From Roseomonas sp. (GTDB lineage: Bacteria; Pseudomonadota; Alphaproteobacteria; Acetobacterales; Acetobacteraceae), in assembly GCA_020249865.1 (NCBI GenBank), contig JADCEV010000032.1:1-58433 (forward strand): a stretch of DNA of 58,433 nt, read 5' to 3'. Numbering within the stretch: the first letter of the stretch is position 1; each line of letters opens with the position of its first letter. The position numbers and the translations under genes are program-made. The notes under the pieces were generated by a model, which was not told the DNA's origin, ran no database searches, and saw only the letters and a list, made by a program, of their open reading frames with translations. Of this stretch, positions 25,861-34,137 are shown in pieces.

Positions 25861-27207
25861 CTAAATCGCCGCTTCCCTCAGCATCATCCGGGCATCGCCA
25901 TGCCAAATCTTATCAAATCGTTGAAGCCAGCGATCCGCCTGGGTTTCTCCGCTGGCTATAATTGCATCAAGCGGGTCAAGAAACAGCCCCTCATCCAGCC
26001 CGCGCGCCGTCAGCCCATCACGCGCAATCGCCAGCACATCGCGGCCAACATCGCGCAAGCTGCGGCCCTGGATGGTTGCGGTCAGGCCTTCACGCGGCAC
26101 GGCTTCACGCAGCGCACGAATCTCAGCGACACTCCAACCCCGCGTTAGCGCACGTGCTGCCTTTTGCGCGGCGTCATCATAGATCAGGCCAACCCAAAAG
26201 GCCGGCAGCGCATGCAACATGGAAGGCGCGCCCGCATCCGCGCCGCGCATTTCCAGGAAGCGCTTCAACCGCACATCGGTGAAGACCGTCGTCACATGAG
26301 CCGCCCAATCGCCCATGGTGGCGGATTGGCCAGCAAGCTTTTCTGCGCGGCCTTCCAAGAAGGCACGAAAGCTCTGCCCCGCCGCATCCAGCCATTGGCC
26401 ATCACGCATGATGAAATACATGGGCACATCCAGCACCCATTCGGCAAAGCGTTCAAAGCCGAAGCCATCTTCGAACACCACAGCAGGAATGCCGGTGCGG
26501 TCCGGGTCCGTATCGGTCCAGACTCGGGCGCGCAGGCTGCGATAGCCGTTCTTCTTGCCTTCCGAGATCGGGGAATTGGCAAAAAGCGCGGTGGCAAGCG
26601 GTTGCAGCGCGAGGGATATGCGCAGCTTTTCCACCATATCCGCTTCATCGCCGAAATCGAGGTTCACCTGCACCGTGCAGGTCCGCAGCATCATATCAAG
26701 GCCCATGGCGCCGACGCGCGGCATATATTGGCGCATGATCGCGTAGCGACCTTTCGGCATCCAGGGCATGTCTTCGCGCTTCGCGAGCGGGTGAAAGCCA
26801 ATCGGCGCGAAGCCCAGGCCCAAGGGGGCAGCGACTTCCCGCACCTCATCCAAATGCTGGAACAACTCGGCGGAAACATCATGCAAATTGGGCAAGGCGG
26901 CGCCGGAGAGCTCGAACTGCCCGCCCGGTTCCAGGCTGACGGAAGCCGCACCGCGTTTCAGGCCAATCGGGTTGCCACGGTCCAGGATGGGTTCCCACCC
27001 CTTCGCCATCAGCCCTTCCAGCATGGCTCGGATGCCCTGGGGTTCATAGGGCGGTGGCGCGTAATCCGTCAGGCGGAAGCCGAATTTTTCATGCTCGGTC
27101 CCGATGCGCCAGGCGGATTTGGGCTTGCAGCCGGCGGCGAACCATTCCGCCATTTGGCGGGTGGAGGTGATGGGCGTTGGATCGGACTCGCCGGGATTGG
27201 ACATCAA
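25861..27207 (-). CDS. gshA: Glutamate-cysteine ligase (alphaproteobacterial/plant type)
   Basis: A 448-residue enzyme for the first step of glutathione synthesis, joining Glu and Cys with ATP. Marks: 'SAWRIGTEHEKFGFRL' near residue 32, 'SVSLEPGGQFELSGAAL' near 108, 'LGFAPIGFHPLAKREDMPWM', 'RTCTVQVNLDF' and 'FANSPISEGKKNGY'. This is the type shared by plants and alphaproteobacteria, unlike the E. coli form. The start may be the second Met. It follows rsmE on the same strand (39 bp gap), so the two probably form an operon. gshB is not in the window. Confidence 0.92.
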   Translation of the reverse strand: MMSNPGESDPTPITSTRQMAEWFAAGCKPKSAWRIGTEHEKFGFRLTDYAPPPYEPQGIRAMLEGLMAKGWEPILDRGNPIGLKRGAASVSLEPGGQFELSGAALPNLHDVSAELFQHLDEVREVAAPLGLGFAPIGFHPLAKREDMPWMPKGRYAIMRQYMPRVGAMGLDMMLRTCTVQVNLDFGDEADMVEKLRISLALQPLATALFANSPISEGKKNGYRSLRARVWTDTDPDRTGIPAVVFEDGFGFERFAEWVLDVPMYFIMRDGQWLDAAGQSFRAFLEGRAEKLAGQSATMGDWAAHVTTVFTDVRLKRFLEMRGADAGAPSMLHALPAFWVGLIYDDAAQKAARALTRGWSVAEIRALREAVPREGLTATIQGRSLRDVGRDVLAIARDGLTARGLDEGLFLDPLDAIIASGETQADRWLQRFDKIWHGDARMMLREAAI

Positions 27208-27246
27208 AACCTTCCAGGGGCGCCGCCGGGACGGCGCGAAATAGTA

Positions 27247-27966
27247 TCAGGACCAGTCACCCGCCAGGGCGGCAAGGACGGCAAGCCCCGCAACCGCCGC
27301 CGTTTCCGCCCGCAGGATGCGGGGGCCAAGGCCGATGGTCTTAACAAAGGGGTAGCTTCGGGCGGCGTCAAGTTCGGCGCGGTCAAAGCCACCTTCCGGG
27401 CCGATCAATAGCGCAAGCGGCAGGCGCTGCCCAGCAAGGGCATTTGGCAAGGGTGCCGCGCCGCTGCGCTCGGCCGCCATGAAGATCGGCGTGCCATCCC
27501 AGGCGCCTAGCGCCGCGTGCAACGGCATGGCGGCATGGATCACGGGCAGGCTTAATCTCTCACATTGCTCCGCCGCGCCGCGGGCAATGGCGGCCAGCCG
27601 CGCCTGGTTCACCCGATCCGCAACTGACCGGCGCGTCAGCACGGGATGGATGGCTGCAACGCCCAATTCGGTCGCCTTTTCCACCAGCCATTCCATGGCG
27701 TCGCGTTTCAGGGTGGCAACCATCAGACGAAGATCAGGCTCTGGCGCTGGTATGCGGCTTTGCGCTTTAAGCAGGATGCGGCAGCGATCCTTGCGGAGAG
27801 CGGTGATCCGCCCCGCCCATTCGCCATCTCGCGCATTGAAGACGGCCACGGCATCGCCCACGCCACGGCGCAGCACGGCGCCCAGATGATGCGCCTGGCC
27901 GGGTTCAGCCTCGATCTCAAGGCCGGCGGCGAGGTGGGTTTCAAGATGAAGGCGCGGGGTGGACAT
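27247..27966 (-). CDS. rsmE: 16S rRNA (uracil-1498-N3)-methyltransferase
   Basis: A 239-residue SPOUT-class methyltransferase. An N-terminal PUA-like segment ('QAHHLGAVLRRGVGDAVAVF') is followed by 'MEWLVEKATELGVAAIHPVL', then the knotted SAM site 'LALLIGPEGGFDRAE' and 'TIGLGPRILRAETAAVAGL'. It methylates U1498 of 16S rRNA. It is upstream of gshA and divergent from ubiA. If ubiA used an ATG at 27959 the two genes would overlap at their 5' ends, which argues for the later ubiA start. Confidence 0.93.
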   Translation of the reverse strand: MSTPRLHLETHLAAGLEIEAEPGQAHHLGAVLRRGVGDAVAVFNARDGEWAGRITALRKDRCRILLKAQSRIPAPEPDLRLMVATLKRDAMEWLVEKATELGVAAIHPVLTRRSVADRVNQARLAAIARGAAEQCERLSLPVIHAAMPLHAALGAWDGTPIFMAAERSGAAPLPNALAGQRLPLALLIGPEGGFDRAELDAARSYPFVKTIGLGPRILRAETAAVAGLAVLAALAGDWS

Positions 27967-27994
27967 GGCGTGGTTCCATGCCCCTTATAGACCC

Positions 27995-28894
27995 ATGAGT
28001 GGCCATACCGATATCCGCACCAGTGGTTGGGTGGCGCGCCTGCCGCTGGGCTGGCGCCCCTATGCGCTGCTGATGCGCCTCGATAGGCCCATCGGGTCCT
28101 GGCTGCTGTTCCTGCCGGGGCTTTGGGCCTTTGCCATGGTGGCGCCGGATTGGCGCCAGGGGCTGTGGCTGACCGCGCTATTCGGCCTGGGGGCAGTGCT
28201 GATGCGCGGCGCGGGTTGCGTGGTGAATGATCTGTGGGACCGCGATCTGGACCGGCAGGTGGAACGCACGGCGGGCAGGCCACTCGCGTCCGGGGCGCTG
28301 CGGGCGCGACACGCCTTGGTGTTTCTGGCGCTGGTGCTGGCGGTGGCCTTGCTGATCCTGCTGCAATTGAACCGCACGGCGCAGTGGTTGGGGGTGGCGT
28401 CATTGCTGCCGGTGGTGCTTTACCCGCTGGCCAAGCGCGTGACGGATTGGCCGCAAGCGGTGCTTGGGGTGATTTTCTCCTGGGCCGCGCCCATGGGCTA
28501 TGCGGCGGTGACGGGCGGGCTGGATGCGGCGGCATTCGCGCTTTGGGCCGCTGGGTTCTTCTGGATCCTGGGCTATGACACGATTTATGCGCATCAGGAC
28601 CGCGAAGATGATGCGCTAGTGGGCATCAGATCATCCGCGCTGCGCTTGGGGGAGAAGACCAGGCCCTTCCTGACCCTTTGCTATGGGCTGACCATGGCAT
28701 TGCTTGCTTTGGCCGGGTGGCTGGCGGGGCTGGCGCCCTGGTATTTGCTGGGGTTGGCGCTGCCAGGAGCGATGTTGGCGCGGCAGGTGATCCAGCTTGA
28801 TATCGCCGACCCAGCGCTTTGCCTTCGCCTGTTCAAGGCCAATCGGGATGTCGGGTTGGCGATTGCCGCGGCCTTTCTGCTGGGCCGGCTGTGA
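27995..28894 (+). CDS. ubiA: 4-hydroxybenzoate polyprenyltransferase
   Basis: An integral membrane prenyltransferase of 299 residues in ubiquinone synthesis, attaching the polyprenyl chain to 4-hydroxybenzoate. It has about eight or nine hydrophobic spans and both Asp-rich magnesium/diphosphate sites: 'VNDLWDRDLDRQVERT' and 'YDTIYAHQDREDDALVG'. Earlier in-frame ATGs at 27959 and 27965 would overlap the divergent rsmE start; the one at 27995 ('MSGHTDIRTSGW') is chosen, although no strong ribosome site is visible for any of them. The stop overlaps the GTG start of the following methyltransferase. Confidence 0.92.
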   Translation: MSGHTDIRTSGWVARLPLGWRPYALLMRLDRPIGSWLLFLPGLWAFAMVAPDWRQGLWLTALFGLGAVLMRGAGCVVNDLWDRDLDRQVERTAGRPLASGALRARHALVFLALVLAVALLILLQLNRTAQWLGVASLLPVVLYPLAKRVTDWPQAVLGVIFSWAAPMGYAAVTGGLDAAAFALWAAGFFWILGYDTIYAHQDREDDALVGIRSSALRLGEKTRPFLTLCYGLTMALLALAGWLAGLAPWYLLGLALPGAMLARQVIQLDIADPALCLRLFKANRDVGLAIAAAFLLGRL

Positions 28895-29532
28895 CCGCCG
28901 AGGAATTCGTCGCGGCGCAAACAGTGGTGTCTCGCGCGCCCCTGGTGCCGGAAATCGCGCTGCATTTGGCGAATGAGATCACGCCGATCTGGCAGGCGAC
29001 TGAAGCTTGGTTGGCGGAACAGAATATCGAACCACCCTTCTGGGCCTTTGCCTGGCCAGGCGGGCAGGCGCTGGCGCGGGCGGTGCTGGATGATCCGAAG
29101 CTGGTGGCTGGCAAGCGCGTGCTGGATTTTGCCGCTGGCTGCGGCATTGCCGCCATCGCCGCCGCGCAAGCCGGCGCGGTGTTGGTGGAAGCGGCTGAGA
29201 TTGACCCTCTGGCGCTGGCCGCCGTGCGGCTGAATGCTGGGTTGAATGGCGTTGCGGTGGCAACCCCGCCCGGTGATGTGGTGGGCGCGCCCTGCCGTTG
29301 GGATGTGATTTTCGCGGGTGACGTCTGCTACGAAGCGCCCATGACCGCGCATATCCTGCCCTGGCTGCGTGGCCTTGTCGCGGCGGGGGCCGAGGTGCTG
29401 ATCGCCGATCCGGGCCGCGCCTATTTGCCCAAGGCGGGGCTTGATCCCATCGCGCGCTATAGCGTGCCGACGACGCGCGAATTGGAAGATCGTGAGGTGC
29501 GCGAAGTCACCATCCATCGCTTGCTTGCCTGA
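28891..29532 (+). CDS. Class I SAM-dependent methyltransferase (ETFB/protein-lysine type)
   Basis: A 213-residue Rossmann methyltransferase starting at a GTG that overlaps the ubiA stop (GTGA). 'PPFWAFAWPGGQALARAVL' leads into the SAM motif 'GKRVLDFAAGCGIAAIAAA', 'AEIDPLALAAVRLNAG' and the post-I motif 'WDVIFAGDVCYE'. The 'FWAFAWPGG' lead and 'YSVPTTRELED' tail resemble the METTL20 / electron-transfer-flavoprotein beta-subunit lysine methyltransferases of alphaproteobacteria. ETF-beta as substrate is a reasonable inference, and the tie to ubiA (ETF passes electrons to ubiquinone) is suggestive. Confidence 0.8.
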   Translation: MTAEEFVAAQTVVSRAPLVPEIALHLANEITPIWQATEAWLAEQNIEPPFWAFAWPGGQALARAVLDDPKLVAGKRVLDFAAGCGIAAIAAAQAGAVLVEAAEIDPLALAAVRLNAGLNGVAVATPPGDVVGAPCRWDVIFAGDVCYEAPMTAHILPWLRGLVAAGAEVLIADPGRAYLPKAGLDPIARYSVPTTRELEDREVREVTIHRLLA

Positions 29533-29592
29533 CGCGCTTGCGGTGCGCGCCGCGATCAGTGCAGGCTTGGTGCAACATATCAGGAGGACCCC

Positions 29593-30468
29593 ATGGCCGC
29601 TTACGCCCACCCGGACGCGATTGTCAGCACCGCATGGCTTGCGGCCAATCTGGGTGATCCCAGCCTTCGCATCTTTGATTGCACCACCTATCTTTTGTAT
29701 GAGACCGGCACGGGCCGCCCCTACTCAATCAAAAGCGGGCGAGAGGATTACGATGCCGGCCATATCCCCGGCGCCGGTTTCCTTGACCTGCAGGGCGAGC
29801 TTTCTGATCGTTCAAGCCGCTTCAACTTTACCATGCCAGCGCCGGATGATCTGGCGGCGCGCTTGGCGGCGCGCGGTATCGGCGATGGCACACGCGTGGT
29901 GCTCTATTCCCGCAAGACACCGCAATGGGCGACGCGGGTATGGTGGATGATGCGCGCGATTGGCTTTGATAATGCCGCGATATTGGATGGCGGGATTGAT
30001 GCCTGGATGGCGGAAGGCCGCGCCATTGCCACTGCTGAGACGCGTTACGCCCCCGCAACCTTGCGCGCCAAGCCGCGGCCTGGTTTGTTCGTCAGGCGCG
30101 ATGAAATGCTGGCGGCGATTGGTGATGGTGGCACTTGTTCCATCAATGCTTTGGCGCCTGATCTGCATAGTGGGGAAAACCCACGCTATGGCCGGCCGGG
30201 GCGCATCCCCGGCAGCGTCAATCTGCAGGCGGCATCCTTGTTTGAAGCGGGTAGCTTCAAGCTGAAGGCGCCGGACCAGGTGGCGGCGGCCTTTGCCGCG
30301 ATTGGCGCGGATAAGGCCAAGCGCAAGCTGATCTATTGCGGTGGCGGCATTGCCGCGACCCTTGATGCCTTCCTGCTGCATCAGCTGGGGCATGAGGATA
30401 TCGCGGTTTATGATGCCTCCCTGAATGAATGGGCGAAGGATGAAAGCCTGCCGATGGAGGTGGGCTGA
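29593..30468 (+). CDS. sseA: Sulfurtransferase, two rhodanese domains (3-mercaptopyruvate/thiosulfate type)
   Basis: A 291-residue tandem-rhodanese protein. The inactive N-terminal rhodanese has 'EDYDAGHIPGAGFLDLQGEL' and 'VVLYSRKTPQWATRVWW'. The C-terminal catalytic one ends at 'RKLIYCGGGIAATLDAFLL', with the active-site Cys in loop CGGGIA. Mercaptopyruvate sulfurtransferases usually have CG(S/T)GVT and thiosulfate sulfurtransferases CRKGVT, so this loop is a variant of the former. The predicted role is sulfane-sulfur transfer from 3-mercaptopyruvate. A GGAGG site precedes the ATG. It converges with mtnP, only 8 bp between stops. Confidence 0.88.
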   Translation: MAAYAHPDAIVSTAWLAANLGDPSLRIFDCTTYLLYETGTGRPYSIKSGREDYDAGHIPGAGFLDLQGELSDRSSRFNFTMPAPDDLAARLAARGIGDGTRVVLYSRKTPQWATRVWWMMRAIGFDNAAILDGGIDAWMAEGRAIATAETRYAPATLRAKPRPGLFVRRDEMLAAIGDGGTCSINALAPDLHSGENPRYGRPGRIPGSVNLQAASLFEAGSFKLKAPDQVAAAFAAIGADKAKRKLIYCGGGIAATLDAFLLHQLGHEDIAVYDASLNEWAKDESLPMEVG

Positions 30469-30476
30469 ATCGCGCC

Positions 30477-31367
30477 TCAGCCCAAAACCCGCTTTGCCAC
30501 CACATCCAGCTTCGCGAGCAGATCCGGGTCGCGCTTTTCTGGCGCCGTGATCAGCGCATGTTCAAGCGCGCGATCACAACCGGCAGGGCAGGGGCCACGC
30601 TTGGCGCCGAGTGTCGGCACCACATGCTGCACCAGGGCGCGCGCCTTATCGGCGTTGGAAAATAATACCTTCACCACCTGATCTACCGTCACCGCGTCAT
30701 GATCCGGGTGCCAGCAATCAAAATCCGTCACCATGGCAACGGTGGCGTAGCAAAGCTCTGCTTCGCGGGCGAGTTTCGCCTCCGGCATATTCGTCATGCC
30801 AATCACGCTGCAGCCCCAGGCGCGGTAGAGTTCACTTTCCGCCTTGGTGCTGAATTGCGGGCCTTCCATGACGAGGTATGTGCCGCCGCGTGTGACGGGC
30901 AGCGCCAGTTTGCGGGCGGCGGCTTCCAGGGCATCACCCAAGCGCGGGCAGACCGGATGCGCGACCGAGACATGCGCGACACAGCCCGTGCCGAAGAAGG
31001 ATTTCTCGCGCGCAAAACTGCGGTCAATGAATTGGTCCACAATGACGAAATGGCCGGGCGGCAAATCTTCCCTGAGCGATCCCACGGCGGAAAGGGAGAT
31101 GATTTCGGTGCAGCCAATCCGCTTCAGCGCATCAATATTGGCCCGGTAATTGAGCGCTGAGGGCGGCGTGGGATGGCCGCGGCCATGGCGCGGCAGAAAG
31201 GCGCAGGGCACGCCATGCAGCCGGCCGGTCAGGATTTCATCTGAAGGATCGCCCCAAGGGGTGCGCACCTTCACCCAGCGGCGAGCTTCCAGCCCTTCCA
31301 TGTCATAAAGCCCGGAACCGCCGATCAGGCCGATCATGGGTTGGATGCTGGGTTCGGTCTGGGTCAT
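30477..31367 (-). CDS. mtnP: S-methyl-5'-thioadenosine phosphorylase
   Basis: A 296-residue phosphorylase that cleaves methylthioadenosine to adenine and methylthioribose-1-phosphate, the substrate of MtnA. Signatures: 'MIGLIGGSGLYDMEGLE', 'CAFLPRHGRGHPTPPSALNY', 'VIGMTNMPEAKLAREAELCY' and 'MVTDFDCWH', where the Asp contacts adenine. The protein is complete. It is divergent from the tiny lipoprotein gene (91 bp). Together with mtnA in this window it gives the first two salvage steps. Confidence 0.92.
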   Translation of the reverse strand: MTQTEPSIQPMIGLIGGSGLYDMEGLEARRWVKVRTPWGDPSDEILTGRLHGVPCAFLPRHGRGHPTPPSALNYRANIDALKRIGCTEIISLSAVGSLREDLPPGHFVIVDQFIDRSFAREKSFFGTGCVAHVSVAHPVCPRLGDALEAAARKLALPVTRGGTYLVMEGPQFSTKAESELYRAWGCSVIGMTNMPEAKLAREAELCYATVAMVTDFDCWHPDHDAVTVDQVVKVLFSNADKARALVQHVVPTLGAKRGPCPAGCDRALEHALITAPEKRDPDLLAKLDVVAKRVLG

Positions 31368-31458
31368 GGCGCGCTTTCCATCAGGGGAAGGGTGCGGCCC
31401 TTTAGCGCAGAGCGCGTTTTCATGCTAACCCCGGCGCGGATGTTAAGGAGAACGCGGC

Positions 31459-31581
31459 ATGGCCCTGCGGTTTGTGATGTTCCTGGCCCTGGCGCTGGCC
31501 GCCTGCGAGAAAAGCGAAAACCAAGGCGCCTTCGGCCCGCGCGGCACGGCTTTGCCGCCGCCGGGCTATGAGGCGCGGTGA
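31459..31581 (+). CDS. Tiny lipoprotein, 40 residues
   Basis: The ATG at 31459 follows a clear TAAGGAGA ribosome site. The product starts 'MALRFVMFLALALAACEKSE': a short hydrophobic leader with lipobox ALAAC, lipidated Cys at residue 16. The mature chain is only 25 residues ('GPRGTALPPPGYEAR' at the end). The size, lipobox and ribosome site together are convincing for a real small lipoprotein resembling 'entericidin-like' or unnamed small lipoproteins, but no family was recognised. It is divergent from mtnP. Confidence 0.65.
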   Translation: MALRFVMFLALALAACEKSENQGAFGPRGTALPPPGYEAR

Positions 31582-31621
31582 GTCTGGTTGGCCTCCATCG
31601 CCTGCCTGCACCAAAACCCCT

Positions 31622-32365
31622 TCACGTCTCCGCGCCACCATTCACCTGGATCATCTGGCCATTGACGAAGGCGCCACCTTCGGAAACCAGCATGGAAACC
31701 ACAGCCGCCACTTCATGCGGCTGCCCAAGCCTTCCCACCGGCACGCGCGATACCATGCTGGCGATGTGGTGATGCGATGCCTCATCATCTCTTTCCCCCG
31801 CAATGGGGCCGGGTGAGACCGCATTGGTGGTAACACCCTTGGCGCCGAATTCCTTTGCCAGCGCCTTGGTTAACCCCCAAAGCCCATGCTTGGAAACCGA
31901 AACCGCCGCGCGGCCATTATAGCCATGGATGGCATTCATGCCGAGCAGGTTGACAATCCGCCCCCAGCCGCGATCGAGCATCCCCGGCAGACAGGCGCGG
32001 GAAAGCCAAACGCTGGAATCAAGATCAACCGAAATCACGCGGCGCCAATCCGCATCGCTCATTTCCAGGAAGCGCCCATCGGGGCGGAGCGCCGCGTTAT
32101 TCACCAGCACATCCACCGCGCCGAAGCTGGCAATCGCGTCACGCGCGATGCGCGCGCATTCTTCGGCCACACCAACATCGGCCATGGCCACCAAAGCCTC
32201 TACGCCCAAAGCGCGGGCTTCAGCGGCGACTTTTTCGCAGGCGTCGCGATTGCGTGAGCCATTGATGACGACATTGAACCCCATGCGCGCCAGATCAAGC
32301 GCGATGGCGCGGCCAATGTTGCGGCCGGCGCCGGTGATCAAAGCTGTTTTGCGTTGCGTGGTCAT
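31622..32365 (-). CDS. SDR family NAD(P)-dependent oxidoreductase
   Basis: A 247-residue short-chain dehydrogenase/reductase. The cofactor site is 'TALITGAGRNIGRAIALDLA' at the N-terminus, then 'VLVNNAALRPDG' (NNAG-like). The expected catalytic Tyr-x3-Lys is 'GYNGRAAVSVSKHGLWGL', where the Tyr position is not the usual YxxxK: Lys is present in 'SVSKHG', but the residue four before it is Ala-Val-Ser rather than Tyr. C-terminal 'EGGAFVNGQMIQVNGG' is typical. The ATG at 32365 is chosen because the fold starts there. Substrate unknown; the modified catalytic motif makes activity uncertain. It follows the gamma-glutamyltransferase on the same strand. Confidence 0.85.
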   Translation of the reverse strand: MTTQRKTALITGAGRNIGRAIALDLARMGFNVVINGSRNRDACEKVAAEARALGVEALVAMADVGVAEECARIARDAIASFGAVDVLVNNAALRPDGRFLEMSDADWRRVISVDLDSSVWLSRACLPGMLDRGWGRIVNLLGMNAIHGYNGRAAVSVSKHGLWGLTKALAKEFGAKGVTTNAVSPGPIAGERDDEASHHHIASMVSRVPVGRLGQPHEVAAVVSMLVSEGGAFVNGQMIQVNGGAET

Positions 32366-32431
32366 ATTCGCGTCTTTCAGAAGATGATGTTGCTGGGTTT
32401 TACACAAGCTGTGGTGGCGCCGGAATAGCGC

Positions 32432-34045
32432 CTACCAGGCCACGGCCACACCGCCGCCGCCACGCGGATCGGCACCACCGGCAGGCTTGCCATCGCGCAG
32501 CAGAATGGCATGCGCACGGCTCATGGTCGGGTCATAGGAAATGGGGGAATGGCGCACCTCATGCCCCAGGGCTTTGAGCGCTGCTACCACATCGCCCTGA
32601 ACGCGCGCTTCGCAGAAAACCGGCCCGCCTTCGCAATGGATGCGCGGGAAGGAAACCGCTTCCACCGCCGACATGCCAAAATCAATCGCATTGATGATGG
32701 TGGTGAGCACGGCGGAGATGATCACGCTGCCCCCAGGCGCGCCGACAATCAGCCAGGGCTCATCATCCTTATAAACAATGGTGGGCACCATGCCGGTGAT
32801 GCGCGCCTTGCCCGGCGCGATGCTATTGGCGCGGCCTGGGCGCATATCAAACAGCTTCATGGCATTGTTCCAATTGAAGCCGAGGCCAGGTGTCACAACG
32901 CCCGCACCGGTGCCGAGTGTATGCGTGACCGAAACGCAATTCCCCGCCGCATCCCAGACAGAAAGATGCGTGGTGCAGGAGGGCGGTTCACCAATCCTAC
33001 CACCCGGCAGCCATCCATCCCGGATGCGCTTGGCCCAGGCGGCGGCACGGTCCTTGGACATGAGCGACTCGGTTGGCACCGAGACAAAATCCGGGTCGCC
33101 CAGAGCCTCATCCCGGTCGTGATGTGCCGCCGCCATGGCGCGCGCGACCAGATCATAATGCCCGGCACTGCCGGCGGGGAAAGCGCCAAGATCGAATTGC
33201 TCCAGGATATTCAGCATGGCGATCAGCACCGCGCCCGATCCCGGCGGCGGGTTCGATGATATCTTGTAGCCGCGATAGGTGCCGATCACGGCGGCGCTTT
33301 CGCGCACGCGGTAATCGCGCAAATCATCGGCGGTGATGAAGGCGCCGTTTTGCGCGAAGTCATTGATGATCTGCCCGGCGATTTCGCCCGTGTAAAAATC
33401 CTGCGCGCCCTTGGCGGCGATGCGTTCCAGCGTGCGCGCCATTTCGGCATGCACCAGCTTGTCGCCAACCTCATGCAATTGCCCGGCCTGGTTCAAGTAA
33501 AGCGCGGCGCAGGCCTTGGTTTTCGTCACGCGTTGCATGCCGCTCGGCAGGCCGGGCTGGGGTTTGCGTTCCAGGAAATCGCGAAAAAAGGGCGTCACCA
33601 GCACGCCATCCCGCGCCATGGCGATGGCCGGCGCCAGCAGATCGGCCCAATCCATGGAACAAAACTGCGCGTGGAAATGCGCAAAGCCCGCCACCGTGCC
33701 GGGGGTCATGATGGCGGTATAGCCAAGCTCTGCGCGGTGATCTTCAAACAGCGCATAGCCGGAGATTTCGGATTTACCCTTGCTATCGGCGGCCCACATA
33801 TCGGCGCTGACCTTGGCGCCGGCGCGGGCGTGGAAATCAATCATGCCCTGGCGGCCGGTTTTCGCGTCGCGGAATTGCAGCGTGCCCATGCCGCCAATGC
33901 CGCACATGAAGGGGTCTTGCACCATTTGGCAGAAAGCTGTCGCAACGGCGGCGTCAAAGGCATTGCCGCCACGGCGCAGGATTTCCGCCCCGACATCTGC
34001 GGCACGCGGTTGCGGGCAAACGACGATGCCTTTGATCTTGGCCAT
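32432..34045 (-). CDS. Gamma-glutamyltransferase family protein, without signal peptide
   Basis: A 537-residue Ntn-hydrolase of the gamma-glutamyltranspeptidase family. Marks: 'AAEILRRGGN'-like 'GAEILRRGGNAFDAAVATAF', 'DPFMCGIGGMGTLQF', and the autocleavage site 'PPSCTTHLSVWDAAGNCVSV', where the second Thr should become the new N-terminus. 'GAPGGSVIISAVL' forms part of the substrate pocket. The ATG at 34045 has an ideal GGAGGAA site and directly starts the fold ('MAKIKGIVVCPQPRA'), so no export signal is present; classical GGT is periplasmic. A cytosolic hydrolase acting on gamma-glutamyl or related amides is likely. Upstream of an SDR gene. Confidence 0.88.
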   Translation of the reverse strand: MAKIKGIVVCPQPRAADVGAEILRRGGNAFDAAVATAFCQMVQDPFMCGIGGMGTLQFRDAKTGRQGMIDFHARAGAKVSADMWAADSKGKSEISGYALFEDHRAELGYTAIMTPGTVAGFAHFHAQFCSMDWADLLAPAIAMARDGVLVTPFFRDFLERKPQPGLPSGMQRVTKTKACAALYLNQAGQLHEVGDKLVHAEMARTLERIAAKGAQDFYTGEIAGQIINDFAQNGAFITADDLRDYRVRESAAVIGTYRGYKISSNPPPGSGAVLIAMLNILEQFDLGAFPAGSAGHYDLVARAMAAAHHDRDEALGDPDFVSVPTESLMSKDRAAAWAKRIRDGWLPGGRIGEPPSCTTHLSVWDAAGNCVSVTHTLGTGAGVVTPGLGFNWNNAMKLFDMRPGRANSIAPGKARITGMVPTIVYKDDEPWLIVGAPGGSVIISAVLTTIINAIDFGMSAVEAVSFPRIHCEGGPVFCEARVQGDVVAALKALGHEVRHSPISYDPTMSRAHAILLRDGKPAGGADPRGGGGVAVAW

Positions 34046-34137
34046 GCTGGTTCCTCCATCTGGCATCATCGCAGCACGAAGCGGCGGCGCGCGCCATGGT
34101 GCTTGACGGGGAGCATAACGCGGGCAGCATGGGCGCC

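Noticed and set aside
26164-27411. Open frame of about 415 codons opposite gshA
   Set aside because: Fully antisense to a clear glutamate-cysteine ligase gene; His/Gly/Arg-rich with no family resemblance.
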